Below are positions 52,765 to 61,221 of a stretch of DNA of 64,000 nucleotides, one piece after another. The position numbers and the translations under genes were made by a program. How positions within the stretch are numbered: position 1 is the first letter of the stretch; each line of letters starts with the position of its first letter. The DNA is from Rhodanobacteraceae bacterium. GTDB lineage: Bacteria > Pseudomonadota > Gammaproteobacteria > Xanthomonadales > SZUA-5. Where the stretch lies: positions 372,001 to 436,000 of the forward strand of contig JADJPR010000020.1 in assembly GCA_016713135.1 (NCBI GenBank), written 5' to 3'. The notes beneath the pieces are model-generated. The model was not told the origin of the DNA, made no database searches, and saw nothing but the letters and a program-made list of their open reading frames with translations.

Positions 52765-53433
52765 TCAGAAAGTCGCAGGCTGTGGCAGTTCGCTGGCGAT
52801 CATCGGCGCCGGCTCATGACCGAACAGCCGGGCGAAATGCGCCACATAGCGCTCGGCCAGCGCCGGCAGGGTCGGCGCGGCGGTGAAATCGGCGATCCGC
52901 GTGGTCTCCAGCCCCTGGTAGCCGCAGGGATTGATCCGCGTGAACGGCTCCAGGTCCAGATCGTTGTTCAGCGCGATGCCGTGGAAGGTGCAGCCGCGGC
53001 GCACGCGGATGCCGATCGCCAGGATCTTGCGCCCGCCGGTGTACAGCCCCGGCGCGCCTGCGCGGCGCTCCACCGCAATGCCGTACTCGGCCAGCAGGTC
53101 GATCCCGACCTGCTCCAGCCGGTGAACCAGCTCGCGCACGCCGATCCCGATCCGGCGCAGGTCGATCAGCGGATAGGCCACCAACTGCCCCGGTCCGTGG
53201 TAGGTCACCTGCCCGCCGCGGTCCACCTGCACCACCGGAATGTCGCCCGGCGCCAGCACATGCTCGGCCTTGCCCGTCTGCCCCTGGGTGAACACCCGAT
53301 CATGCTCCAGCAGCCAGATCTGGTCCGTCGTGTCCGCGCCGCGCGCATCCGTGAACGCCTGCATCGCACGCCAGACCGGCTCGTAGGGCTGGCGGCCCAG
53401 CCAGCGGGGGGTGAGGGAGTGCGCGGTGGGCAT
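52765..53433 (-). CDS. lipB: Octanoyltransferase LipB
   Basis: A 222-aa enzyme that transfers octanoyl from acyl carrier protein to lipoyl domains. The catalytic pair is Lys136 (GGRKILAIGIRV) and Cys170 (NPCGYQGLE). Other family motifs are DRGGQVTYHGPGQLVAYPLI and GIALNNDLDLEPFTRINPCG. The start at 53433 (MPTAHSLTPRWLGRQPYEPV) agrees with the family. Its upstream region begins with the GGTTGTG repeat element, 8 bases from the start codon, which may therefore be part of the 5' UTR. Confidence 0.96.
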   Translation of the reverse strand: MPTAHSLTPRWLGRQPYEPVWRAMQAFTDARGADTTDQIWLLEHDRVFTQGQTGKAEHVLAPGDIPVVQVDRGGQVTYHGPGQLVAYPLIDLRRIGIGVRELVHRLEQVGIDLLAEYGIAVERRAGAPGLYTGGRKILAIGIRVRRGCTFHGIALNNDLDLEPFTRINPCGYQGLETTRIADFTAAPTLPALAERYVAHFARLFGHEPAPMIASELPQPATF

Positions 53434-53440
53434 CGAGGCG

Positions 53441-53628
53441 GGTGTGGGTTGTGGGTTGTGGGTTGTGGGTTGTGGGCGGCAAAGCTCGCGCGCCGAAACT
53501 ACCGGGAGAGCTTCACCCTTGGTTTTTCACCGGCGGCCGTCGCAAGACATCACGGGCGGAGCCCGCTGTCACAGGCCTGCGGCACGCCGGGCTGTGCTGC
53601 CCACAACCCAGAACCCACAACCCACAAC
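53441..53628. repeat. Inverted element with GGTTGTG heptamer arms
   Basis: The left arm has GGTGTG and then four GGTTGTG heptamers (53447-53474). The right arm 53598-53628 is ACAACCC-type units. The ends of the spacer resemble those of the element at 27899-28119 (CAAAGCTCGCGCGCCG near the left, GTGCTGCCCACAACC near the right). A REP-like hairpin is at 53553-53565. It lies between lipB and the S9 peptidase. Confidence 0.8.
53553..53565. repeat. REP-like hairpin
   Basis: CGGGC, GGA, GCCCG followed by CTGTCACAGG. Same type as 27992 and 35574, in the spacer of the GGTTGTG element. Confidence 0.45.
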
Positions 53629-53679
53629 CGGCCCGAAGCCACCGTTGGAAACACTCGGAGTCGGGCCCCGACAAGGAGA

Positions 53680-55704
53680 TCAACCCGCCCCCGGCGCCGC
53701 ATACCGCTCCATCCACTCGATCACCTGCTGGTACCAGAAGATCGAGTTCTGCGGCTTCAGCACCCAGTGGTTTTCGTTGGGATAGTAGATCAGCTTGGTC
53801 GGCACGCCGCGCTTTTTCAAGGTCTGGAACAGTTCGATGCCGTGGTTGACCGGCACGCGGAAGTCCTGCTGGCCGTGGATCACCAGCGTGGGGGTCTTGA
53901 AGTTGCCGGCGCCGAAGTGCGGCGAGGACTGCTGGAAGATCGACGGGTCTTCCCAGAACTCGGGGAAGCGGCCCTTGTTGAAGCCGTAGTCGCTGGCGAT
54001 CTGGGTGTACCAGTTGTACACCGCAGCGTGCGCCACCAGCGCCTTGAACGGGTGCTCGCGGCCGAGCAGGATGCTGGCGAGGTAGCCGCCATAGCTGCCG
54101 CCGGCGGCGACCATGCGCTCGCCATCGGCCCAGGGCTGCGCCGCCAGCCACTGCGCGGCCTTGATCGTGTCCTCAAAGGGCAGCGCGTCCTGTTTCGGGT
54201 TGATCGAGTCGGTGAAGGCCTGGCCGAAGCCGCTCGAACCATGAAAGTTGTGCCAGGCCACCACATAGCCGCGCGCGGCGAACAGCTGCGCGTTCCAGCG
54301 CCAGCTGTAGGCATCGGTGATGCCGTTGTGCGGGCCGCCGTGCAGCAGCAGGATCACCGGCCAGCGCTTGGCCGGATCGAAATTGGCCGGGTAATTGACC
54401 CACATCTGGATCGGCACGCCGTTCGCGCCGGCGTACTGGACGCTCTCATAGCGGCCGCTGTCGATCGCCGCCAGGCGCTCGCGGTTGCGCGATTCGATTG
54501 GCGTCGTGGCGCCCTTCTTCGGGTCGATCCGCACCAGCGTCGGCGGCGCGAGGAAGCTCTCCTGGAGGCCCACCAGCACCGGATTTCGCCCGCGCGAGAG
54601 CGCCAGCCCGGTGACATCGCCGGCGCCGGTGACCGGCCGCGGCTCGCCCTTCAGCGGCAGCTCCCAGACGCGGCGGGTGCCGGCGTCATCGATGGATCCG
54701 TAAAGCCCGCGGCTGTCCGCGCGCCAGACCAGGCCATCGGCGGAGCGGTCCCAGTCCGGGTGCGCCGCGGCCAGCGTCAGCTTGCCGCGGGTGTCGTGGA
54801 TCATCAGCCGACGGGTGTCGCCGTAGAAACCGGGGATGGTCTGGCGCGCGAAGGCCAGCAGGCGCCCGTCCGGGCTCCATTGCGGCACATTGTCCGGGCC
54901 CGGATTGTCCGCGCTCAGGTTGCGCGCGCTGCCGCTCGCTTCGTCGAGCAGGTAGACGTCGAGGTTCAGCACGTTGTCGGCCGGGTTGCTGTCGGCGATG
55001 AAGGCCACCTGCCCGCTCTGCGGATTGATGTCGTAGGAAGCCGCATCGGACAGGCTGCGCGGCAGTTCCAGGGTGCTGCGCGTGGTCAGCGCCTCCGGCT
55101 CGCCGCCATCCACGCCAATCCGGTACAGATGCGCCTGACGTTCATCGACCCATTGGTCCCAGGAGGTCACCGGGGTGGATTCCCACACACGCGCGGTCAT
55201 CTTGGATTCGCTGCGCTGCTTCAGGCGCTCGCCCATCGCGCCCCATTCGATATCCGGCCACACGCGGCTGATGAAGGCAAGGCGGCGCGAGTCGCCGTAC
55301 CACTTCGGCGCGCTGACGCCGGTCGGCACGCTGGTCAGCCGGCGCGCCTCGCCGCCATCGGTGGGCAGCACATAGAGCTGCGGCGCCTTGTCGTCGTCGC
55401 GCTGGGCGACAAAGGCAATCCAGCGTCCGTCCGGACTATACGCAGGCGCGCTCTCCATCGAGGCATGCGTCGTCAGCAGGCGCTGCTGGCTGCCATCGGT
55501 GGCGAACAACCAGAGGTCGCTGATGCCCTTGTCTTCCTTGACATCGAAGCGCGTCACCGCGGCAACCGCCGACTTGCCATCCGGCGAGATCGTCGGCGGC
55601 GCAATCCGCTCCAGCGCCCACATGGCCTCGGGCGTCAACGGCGCAGCCCAGGCGCCCGCGGCGCTCAGGGCAAGGGTCAGCAGGCAGGCGATGGGACGCA
55701 GCAT
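53680..55704 (-). CDS. S9 family peptidase (prolyl oligopeptidase/acylaminoacyl-peptidase type)
   Basis: A 674-aa exported serine peptidase. The start at 55704 (MLRPIACLLTLALSAAGAWA) follows GGAGACTGTC and opens a signal peptide; the frame remains open upstream through the repeat element there. Residues about 30-400 form a beta-propeller of WD-like/TolB repeats (ISPDGKSAVAAVTRFD, YSPDGRWIAFVAQ). The C-terminal alpha/beta hydrolase has Ser in GGSYGGYLASILLG (about 533), Asp in HGQQDFRVP (about 613) and His in PNENHWVLKP (about 642). It would hydrolyse short peptides in the periplasm. Confidence 0.92.
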   Translation of the reverse strand: MLRPIACLLTLALSAAGAWAAPLTPEAMWALERIAPPTISPDGKSAVAAVTRFDVKEDKGISDLWLFATDGSQQRLLTTHASMESAPAYSPDGRWIAFVAQRDDDKAPQLYVLPTDGGEARRLTSVPTGVSAPKWYGDSRRLAFISRVWPDIEWGAMGERLKQRSESKMTARVWESTPVTSWDQWVDERQAHLYRIGVDGGEPEALTTRSTLELPRSLSDAASYDINPQSGQVAFIADSNPADNVLNLDVYLLDEASGSARNLSADNPGPDNVPQWSPDGRLLAFARQTIPGFYGDTRRLMIHDTRGKLTLAAAHPDWDRSADGLVWRADSRGLYGSIDDAGTRRVWELPLKGEPRPVTGAGDVTGLALSRGRNPVLVGLQESFLAPPTLVRIDPKKGATTPIESRNRERLAAIDSGRYESVQYAGANGVPIQMWVNYPANFDPAKRWPVILLLHGGPHNGITDAYSWRWNAQLFAARGYVVAWHNFHGSSGFGQAFTDSINPKQDALPFEDTIKAAQWLAAQPWADGERMVAAGGSYGGYLASILLGREHPFKALVAHAAVYNWYTQIASDYGFNKGRFPEFWEDPSIFQQSSPHFGAGNFKTPTLVIHGQQDFRVPVNHGIELFQTLKKRGVPTKLIYYPNENHWVLKPQNSIFWYQQVIEWMERYAAPGAG

Positions 55705-55774
55705 GACAGTCTCCGGCGTGTTCGACGGGCCGACTCTAATCGGGTGCGCGTGAGGATTCGATAGCCGAGAAGCT

Positions 55775-55997
55775 GGTGTTGGTATGGGTTGTTGGTGTTG
55801 GAAGGAGCGCAAACCCGGCCAGCGCGTAGCCCGGTGGTGCGCGCGCAGCGCGTTCCCCGGGTGCTGGCGACAAGCACCCGCTGAGCCGCTGCGCGGCACA
55901 ACGGGCTACGCGAATCGGCATCATTCGGCACATTCGGTGAGCGCCGGCTCTCGTCGGAGTCCCGCCTTTACCAACACCAACAACCCACACCAACACC
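55775..55997. repeat. Nested inverted element with GGTGTTGG arms
   Basis: The outer inverted repeat is 55775-55801 and 55971-55997 (27 bases, one mismatch), built from GGTGTTGG and GGTTGTTGG. Inside is a second inverted repeat, CGCGTAGCCCG at 55823-55833 and CGGGCTACGCG at 55902-55912. The inner repeat's right half is the dispersed repeat found at 1-36. It fills the gap between the S9 peptidase (start 55704) and the DUF885 gene (stop 56003). Confidence 0.85.
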
Positions 55998-56002
55998 CGC
56001 TT

Positions 56003-57757
56003 TCAACGGGCCCGCTGCATCTCGATCCACCTGCGCACGTGCTGGCTGAGGATCGGCAGGGGCACGGAGCCGGTTTCGAGCACGGTGTCGTGGAAAGCGC
56101 GCAGGTCGAAGCCGGGGCCGAGGGCGGCTTCGGCTTCGCGGCGGAGTTCGCGGATGCGGATCATGCCGATCATGTAGCTCAGTGCCTGTCCGGGCCAGGA
56201 GATGTAACGATCGACTTCGGTGCGGATCTCGTGGGCGCTCAAGGCTGTGTTGGCGAGCATGTAGGCGACCGCCTGTTCGCGGGTCCAGCCCTTGGCGTGG
56301 ATGCCGGTGTCGACCACCAGGCGGCAGGCGCGCCACATCGCGTAGGTGAGCTGGCCGAAGCGCTCGTAGGGCGTGCGGTAGATGCCCATCTCGATGCCCA
56401 ACTCCTCCGTGTACAGCGCCCAGCCCTCGCCATAGGCCGAGATGTAGCTGTAGCGGCGGAAGGGCAACTGGCCGCCCTGCTCCATCGCCAGCGCGCCCTG
56501 CAGGTGGTGGCCGGGCGCCGCCTCGTGCAGGGTCAGCGCCGGCAGCGTATACAACGGACGGCTCTTCAGGTCATGCGTGTTGACCCAGTACCAGCCGGGT
56601 TCCTGCGAGCCTTCGGCCGGCGGCACATAGCGCCCGCCGGTGTAGAAGGGCGCGATCGCATCGGGCACCGCCTGCACCCCGTAGGGCAGCCGCGGCAGCT
56701 TGCCGAAGAAGCGCGGCAGTGCGCCATCGGCGCGCTTGGCCACCCATGCGGCCTGCGCCAGCAACTCGTCGGGCGTCTTCGCGTAGAACTGCGGATCGCT
56801 GCGCAGGAAGGCGAGGAAGGCGGCGAAATCGCCCTTGAACTTCAACTCATCGATGATCTGCTGCATCGCCTGGCGGATGCGCGCCACCTCAATGAGGCCG
56901 ATCTGGTGGATCTGCCCGGGGCTCAGGTCCTCGGTGACGTAATCGATGATCTGCTGGCGGTACCACGCACGGCCGTTCGGCAGCTCCTGCGCGGCCAACG
57001 ACTTGCGCGCGCCGGGCAGGTAGTGCTCGCGCATGAACTTGAGCAGCGTGGCGTGCGCCGGGATCACCGCCTCGCGGATGGCCGCACGCGCTTCCTTGCG
57101 CAACTGTTCCGCCAGCGCGGGTGCGATGGACGAAGGCAGGCGCTGCATCGGTTCGTAATAGCTGCTGGCGGTCGGGTCCGTGAGCTTGGCCAGCTCGGCG
57201 ATCGGCTGGTCGCGCCCTTCGAGGATCACGCGCGGCAGGGTGCGCCCGCTGGCGAGGCCCGCCTGCAGCAGCTCGATATGCTGGGCGAAGTACTCGGGCA
57301 CGGCGCGCAGCCGGGCGATGTAGCGGCGCGCATCGACGGCGCCGCGCATCGGCTGCACCCGCGGCAGCATGGCCAGGTCGCTCCAGAAGGCCGAGTCCGA
57401 GTTCATCGGCATTTCCGGGCTGCCGAGCTCGATGTTGGCAATGAAGCTCTCGATCTGCGCGCGGTAGATCGCGTAGTCGACCTGCGCCGAGCCGTCGAGG
57501 TCATCTGGCTTCACGCGATCCAGGTCCTGGAGCACCTTGCGCCAGTGTTCCAGCCGCTGCTGCTGGACCGCGGGGCGCACGTCGCCGAGGCGGTCATCGT
57601 AGGTGTGCACGCCCACGCTGGTGGCGAAGAGCGGCATCTGCTGCAGCCGCCATTCCCATTCGTCCTGCCAGATCTCGCGGAACTTCGAACGCGCGTCGGC
57701 GGCGAGTGCGCAGGCGGGGAGCAGGCAGCACAGCAGCAGGATGCGGGCGATGACCAT
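56003..57757 (-). CDS. DUF885 family protein, putative periplasmic metallopeptidase
   Basis: A 584-aa exported protein with a signal peptide (MVIARILLLCCLLPACALAA), possibly lipoprotein-like. The body is all-helical. Near residue 413 is LHEAAPGHHLQGAL, a His-Glu-x-x-x-x-His-His pattern, which suggests a zinc peptidase; a distal Glu in YGEGWALYTEELG would be a further ligand. DUF885 proteins in related bacteria are annotated as putative dipeptidases or oligopeptidases. It precedes the S9 peptidase in the same orientation. The TPR-free length is usual. Confidence 0.85.
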   Translation of the reverse strand: MVIARILLLCCLLPACALAADARSKFREIWQDEWEWRLQQMPLFATSVGVHTYDDRLGDVRPAVQQQRLEHWRKVLQDLDRVKPDDLDGSAQVDYAIYRAQIESFIANIELGSPEMPMNSDSAFWSDLAMLPRVQPMRGAVDARRYIARLRAVPEYFAQHIELLQAGLASGRTLPRVILEGRDQPIAELAKLTDPTASSYYEPMQRLPSSIAPALAEQLRKEARAAIREAVIPAHATLLKFMREHYLPGARKSLAAQELPNGRAWYRQQIIDYVTEDLSPGQIHQIGLIEVARIRQAMQQIIDELKFKGDFAAFLAFLRSDPQFYAKTPDELLAQAAWVAKRADGALPRFFGKLPRLPYGVQAVPDAIAPFYTGGRYVPPAEGSQEPGWYWVNTHDLKSRPLYTLPALTLHEAAPGHHLQGALAMEQGGQLPFRRYSYISAYGEGWALYTEELGIEMGIYRTPYERFGQLTYAMWRACRLVVDTGIHAKGWTREQAVAYMLANTALSAHEIRTEVDRYISWPGQALSYMIGMIRIRELRREAEAALGPGFDLRAFHDTVLETGSVPLPILSQHVRRWIEMQRAR

Positions 57758-57886
57758 GGCAGATCTCCGTCGTAGGGCCCGAGCATAACCGCGGCTTGAC
57801 GGAGCCCGGGCGCTCGCGCAGGCTCATGAGATGCCGCCCGTCGCGAACTTCCCTGGTCGAATGGCCTGCGCCACCGGAGCGCGCCG

Positions 57887-58864
57887 ATGAATGTCGGCGG
57901 CGAAGGCTGGTTCGTGGCCGATGCCGAAGGCAACGCCCGTGGCCCGTATACCCAGGCGCAGTTGCAGGCCGAGCGCGATGCCGGCCGCGTGCGCGACGAG
58001 CATCTGGTGTGGACGCTGCGCCTGTCCGAGTGGATCCCGCTGAAGCGCGCATTCGGCGGCCAGACCGCAGCGGAGAAGGCGGCGACGCCCTCGCAGCCAC
58101 AGCCGGCGTCGGCGCCGGCCAAGCCGCCGACGACGACCAAGACGCCACGGCCGCAGCCCCAGGCCAAAGCGCCGAAGCCGAGAAACCCGCTGCCCGGCAC
58201 CTCTCCGGCGCGCAGCAGCGACGACTGGCGCGAGTCCGCCGGCAAACCGGCACCGGCCAAGCTGGCCGAGGCGCTGCTGGCTGCCGGCAAGGACCAGGAA
58301 CAGGCGCGCCAACGCGAGCGGGTCGGCGAGGCCATCCGCCGCTGGCTGGCGCGACAGATCGACACGGTCCTGCTGGGCGGCATCGGCTGGGCCTTGCTGG
58401 CGATGCTGGGCTACCGCTTCGGCCTGTGGTCGCTGGGCTATCCCTCGATGGAGCTGGCGCTGGCGCCGATCATCGCGCTGATCGTGCTGGTGCTCGCTGC
58501 GCTGCCACTGGAGGCGCTGCTGGTCGGGCTCTTCGGCCGCACGCCCGGTCGCGCGCTGCTGGGACTACGCGTGACCAATGTGCACGGCGCCGCCCCCGGC
58601 CTGCGCGCCGGCGCCGAGCGCGCGGCGCGCGTCGCGCTGTACGGCCAGGCGATGCTGGTGTTTCCCTTCGTGATCTTCGCCTACGCCATCGCCGGCGGCA
58701 GCCTGGTCAAGAACGGGCGCACCCACTGGGACCAGGCGCTCAGCCTGCTGGTCCGCAGCAGCCCGGTCAACGCCAACCAGTGGTGGACCGCGCTGGTGGT
58801 GCTTGCGGTTGCCTGGGCGCTGTTCATCGGCGATGGGTGGATGAAGCTGGCGGCGCAGCTTTGA
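57887..58864 (+). CDS. GYF_2-RDD membrane protein
   Basis: A 325-aa protein. Residues 1-55 are a GYF_2 domain (GWFVADAEGNARGPYTQAQL), a small fold common in bacterial membrane proteins. A Pro/Lys/Ala-rich linker (about 60-120) follows. The C-terminal RDD domain has four hydrophobic helices and the conserved Arg-Asp pair in LARQIDTVLLGGIGWALLA, then FGRTPGRALLGLRVTNVHG. The function is unknown; some RDD proteins are Na+/H+ antiporters. The ATG at 57887 follows CGGAG. The next element (58863-59040) overlaps its stop codon. Confidence 0.85.
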   Translation: MNVGGEGWFVADAEGNARGPYTQAQLQAERDAGRVRDEHLVWTLRLSEWIPLKRAFGGQTAAEKAATPSQPQPASAPAKPPTTTKTPRPQPQAKAPKPRNPLPGTSPARSSDDWRESAGKPAPAKLAEALLAAGKDQEQARQRERVGEAIRRWLARQIDTVLLGGIGWALLAMLGYRFGLWSLGYPSMELALAPIIALIVLVLAALPLEALLVGLFGRTPGRALLGLRVTNVHGAAPGLRAGAERAARVALYGQAMLVFPFVIFAYAIAGGSLVKNGRTHWDQALSLLVRSSPVNANQWWTALVVLAVAWALFIGDGWMKLAAQL

Positions 58865-59040
58865 AGCTCGTGTTGGTATTGGTTGTTGGTGTTGGCGGTG
58901 AAGCGGGTGTAGGTGGGGTTGTTGGGGCGGTCGGGCGCGGGGCGGACGCCCGCGGCGCCGGGTCGGCTCTCCGGCACCCTGCCGTCAATCGCGGCACCCG
59001 GCTCCTTACAACACCAACAACCCACACCAACAGCCGCTTC
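58863..59040. repeat. Inverted element with GGTGTTGG arms at a convergent junction
   Basis: The left arm 58863-58895 starts with the stop-adjacent GAAGCTCG and contains GGTTGTTGGTGTTGG. The right arm 59008-59040 complements it with about six mismatches in 33. Arms match those of the element at 55775-55997, with a different spacer. The ends overlap the stop codons of both convergent genes. Confidence 0.8.
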
Positions 59041-60913
59041 AATCCGGTACGACCAACCGCTCCCCCTGCAACCCGATCGCATCGCTGCCCGGCTCGGCGC
59101 GCACGCTGCCCAGGTGCTCGGCGCGCAACTGCGGCACGCCTCCATCGGGCGCGTCGCCGCGGCGACGGGTGCGCACCACCTGGCTCGGAGCGGGTGCGGC
59201 GGCGCCGTCCAGGTGCGCGATGACCTGGTCGAGCGCCTGGTAGAAGTAGGGCAGCAGCGGGACGAAGCGCGCGGCGTAGGCCGGCTGCATCAGGAAGCCG
59301 TCGAAGTGCTGCGCGTGCTCGATTTCCCAGTAGGACACGCGCGTGGCACCGTGGCGCAGGGCCGATTCCACGTACGGCCGCGCGGTGGCGCCGACCGGGA
59401 TCAGCCCGTCCTCGCGGCCATGGATGATGACCACGGGACGGTCCGGCAGGCGGCCCAGCGCGCGCGCCTCGCGCTCGCCCTGGCGGATGCGCTGGCCCAG
59501 TTCGTCAGTGGATTCATAGGCCTTGCGCAGGCACTGGATGCCGGCGAGCGTGGGATCTTCCGGCGCACCGGGCGGACCAACGATCTGGATGTTGGCGCTG
59601 GGCGCGATGCCGGACGCCGTGGCGAACCACGTCGCGCGGTCGGCGTCCGTCGCGGCGCGCGGCTGGCCATCCGGTCCGACATGCGCGAAGCGGAAGCCGC
59701 AGACCTGCTCGTCTGCCCCGGCACGCGCCGCGGCCTGCACATAAGTCACCGCCACCGCGCGCCACAGGTCGGCGGCGACATTGGTGGCATTGTTGGCCAG
59801 TGCCGCCTCAGGGAAGCCGAGCGCGCGGAGCTGCGCATAGGCAGATCGCGCATGCGCCGCGGTATCCGCGCCGTCCACCATGCCCATGTCGACCAGCGCA
59901 CGGCAGCGCGCCTGGAACTCCGGCAAGCGCATCGCCAGGAACGGCGCCAGCGGTGTGGCGCCCAGCTCCGGCACCAGTTGCGCGCAGGGCGCGAGCAGCG
60001 CCGCGCGGGTGGCGTAGTCGATCAGGCTGGATGCGCCCTCGACCGTGATCTGCGGCGCCGCTGCCACCACCGCGTCGATCAGGCCTGCGGTGTCCTGCTC
60101 CAGCGCGTGCAGCACCGCACCCCCGCCGTTGGAGATGCTCGCCGCAATCACCCGCGTGTTGTCCGCGGTGAAGCGCCGGCCGGGATAGCGCTGCTCCAGC
60201 ACCATCAGCGCAAAGCGCGCCGCGGACAGCGTCATCCGCCCCCAATGCGCTTCGGGGTTGTCCTTCGAGTGCGCATGCTTGATTGCGATGCCGCGCACCG
60301 GGCCGCTGTCGGCCGGCAGGGCGGCCTCGGCCACGAATCCGGCCACCGCGACCGTGCTGACCACCTCGCCATCGATGCCCAGACCCAGGAAAGCGTCCAG
60401 ATCGAAGAATCCGGCGCCGGCACCCTTGTCGGTGTAGACCACCGCGCAGCCGTGGTTCAGCGCCCAGGCGCCTGCAGTGGCCAGCGCCCCGTAGATCCCG
60501 CGCGAGCCCGAGACCGGCGCCACCACCACGCACGGCCGCGCCGGATCGAAGCTGTCCGGCACCTGCACCATGACCCCGTGCGGCTGCCACAGCCCGACCT
60601 CGCCGATCCAGGTCTTCACTTCCACGCCGGGCACCGCGCCCAGCTTGCCGTAGAGCGCCCCGTAGCCACCCGCCGCGGACAGATCGGCGATCCCGCGCCA
60701 GTTGTTGTAGTAGGCCAGCTGCCGCCGCCCGGCTGCATCGGCGGCCACCGCGGGCGCCTTGGCGTTCGCCAGTCCCTCGGCGCCCAGTCCGCCCGTCAGC
60801 AGGTCCTCGCTGCGCAGCTCCTGCGCCGGCATCTTCGGCGCCGGCGGCGCGGGTCTCTCGCTCATCGTGGCACAACCTCCGAGGGCCAGCAGCAACAACA
60901 GGGGCAATCGCAT
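59039..60913 (-). CDS. 3-hydroxybutyrate oligomer hydrolase (3HBOH family) lipoprotein
   Basis: A 624-aa secreted hydrolase that cleaves oligomers of D-3-hydroxybutyrate, a step in extracellular PHB breakdown. The start at 60913 (MRLPLLLLLALGGCATMSER) opens a lipoprotein signal with lipobox ALGGC (Cys14). The frame is open for 86 further codons without support. The active Ser is in ISNGGGAVLHALEQDT (about residue 261). Other conserved segments are VVVAPVSGSRGIYGALATAG, GIAIKHAHSKDNPEAHWGRM, and HGREDGLIPVG with a likely catalytic Asp. No PHB depolymerase or phasin gene is nearby, so the substrate assignment rests on family similarity. Confidence 0.85.
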   Translation of the reverse strand: MRLPLLLLLALGGCATMSERPAPPAPKMPAQELRSEDLLTGGLGAEGLANAKAPAVAADAAGRRQLAYYNNWRGIADLSAAGGYGALYGKLGAVPGVEVKTWIGEVGLWQPHGVMVQVPDSFDPARPCVVVAPVSGSRGIYGALATAGAWALNHGCAVVYTDKGAGAGFFDLDAFLGLGIDGEVVSTVAVAGFVAEAALPADSGPVRGIAIKHAHSKDNPEAHWGRMTLSAARFALMVLEQRYPGRRFTADNTRVIAASISNGGGAVLHALEQDTAGLIDAVVAAAPQITVEGASSLIDYATRAALLAPCAQLVPELGATPLAPFLAMRLPEFQARCRALVDMGMVDGADTAAHARSAYAQLRALGFPEAALANNATNVAADLWRAVAVTYVQAAARAGADEQVCGFRFAHVGPDGQPRAATDADRATWFATASGIAPSANIQIVGPPGAPEDPTLAGIQCLRKAYESTDELGQRIRQGEREARALGRLPDRPVVIIHGREDGLIPVGATARPYVESALRHGATRVSYWEIEHAQHFDGFLMQPAYAARFVPLLPYFYQALDQVIAHLDGAAAPAPSQVVRTRRRGDAPDGGVPQLRAEHLGSVRAEPGSDAIGLQGERLVVPD

Positions 60914-61221
60914 GGATGGTCGACTTCTGGATTGAATGACGGCGATCCTACGCCGCAGCGCGCAGGGCGACGACTGTCCGATGGGGCAGGCGCGCCGCTG
61001 GTGCGGGTGGCGGGTCCTTCGCTGGCGCGGCTGCTGATTCCGGACGCCCGTGTTCGATTCCAGCGCCGCATGCGTGCTGCCCGGCCAATGGACTGTGCCG
61101 ATCCCGCGCGGCGCGACCCTCTCCCGCGGCGGCCTCAGGCCGCGCGGTCGCGCAACGCGCATGCCTGGCACGCAGCATGCATCGCGGACGCGCCAACCTG
61201 CCTCTGGGCGCGGAGACCTTC
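60914..61221. other. Intergenic region, divergent genes
   Basis: 308 bases between the hydrolase and the second orphan permease, both reading outward. I see no gene, repeat or clear promoter here apart from short GC-rich inverted stretches. The minus strand is open without stops, but the translated sequence is Arg/Pro-rich and looks non-coding. Confidence 0.4.

Noticed and set aside
51736..55764. 1,342-codon plus-strand frame across lipA, lipB and the S9 peptidase
   Set aside because: It runs through three well-recognised minus-strand genes and two spacers, so its openness reflects base composition.
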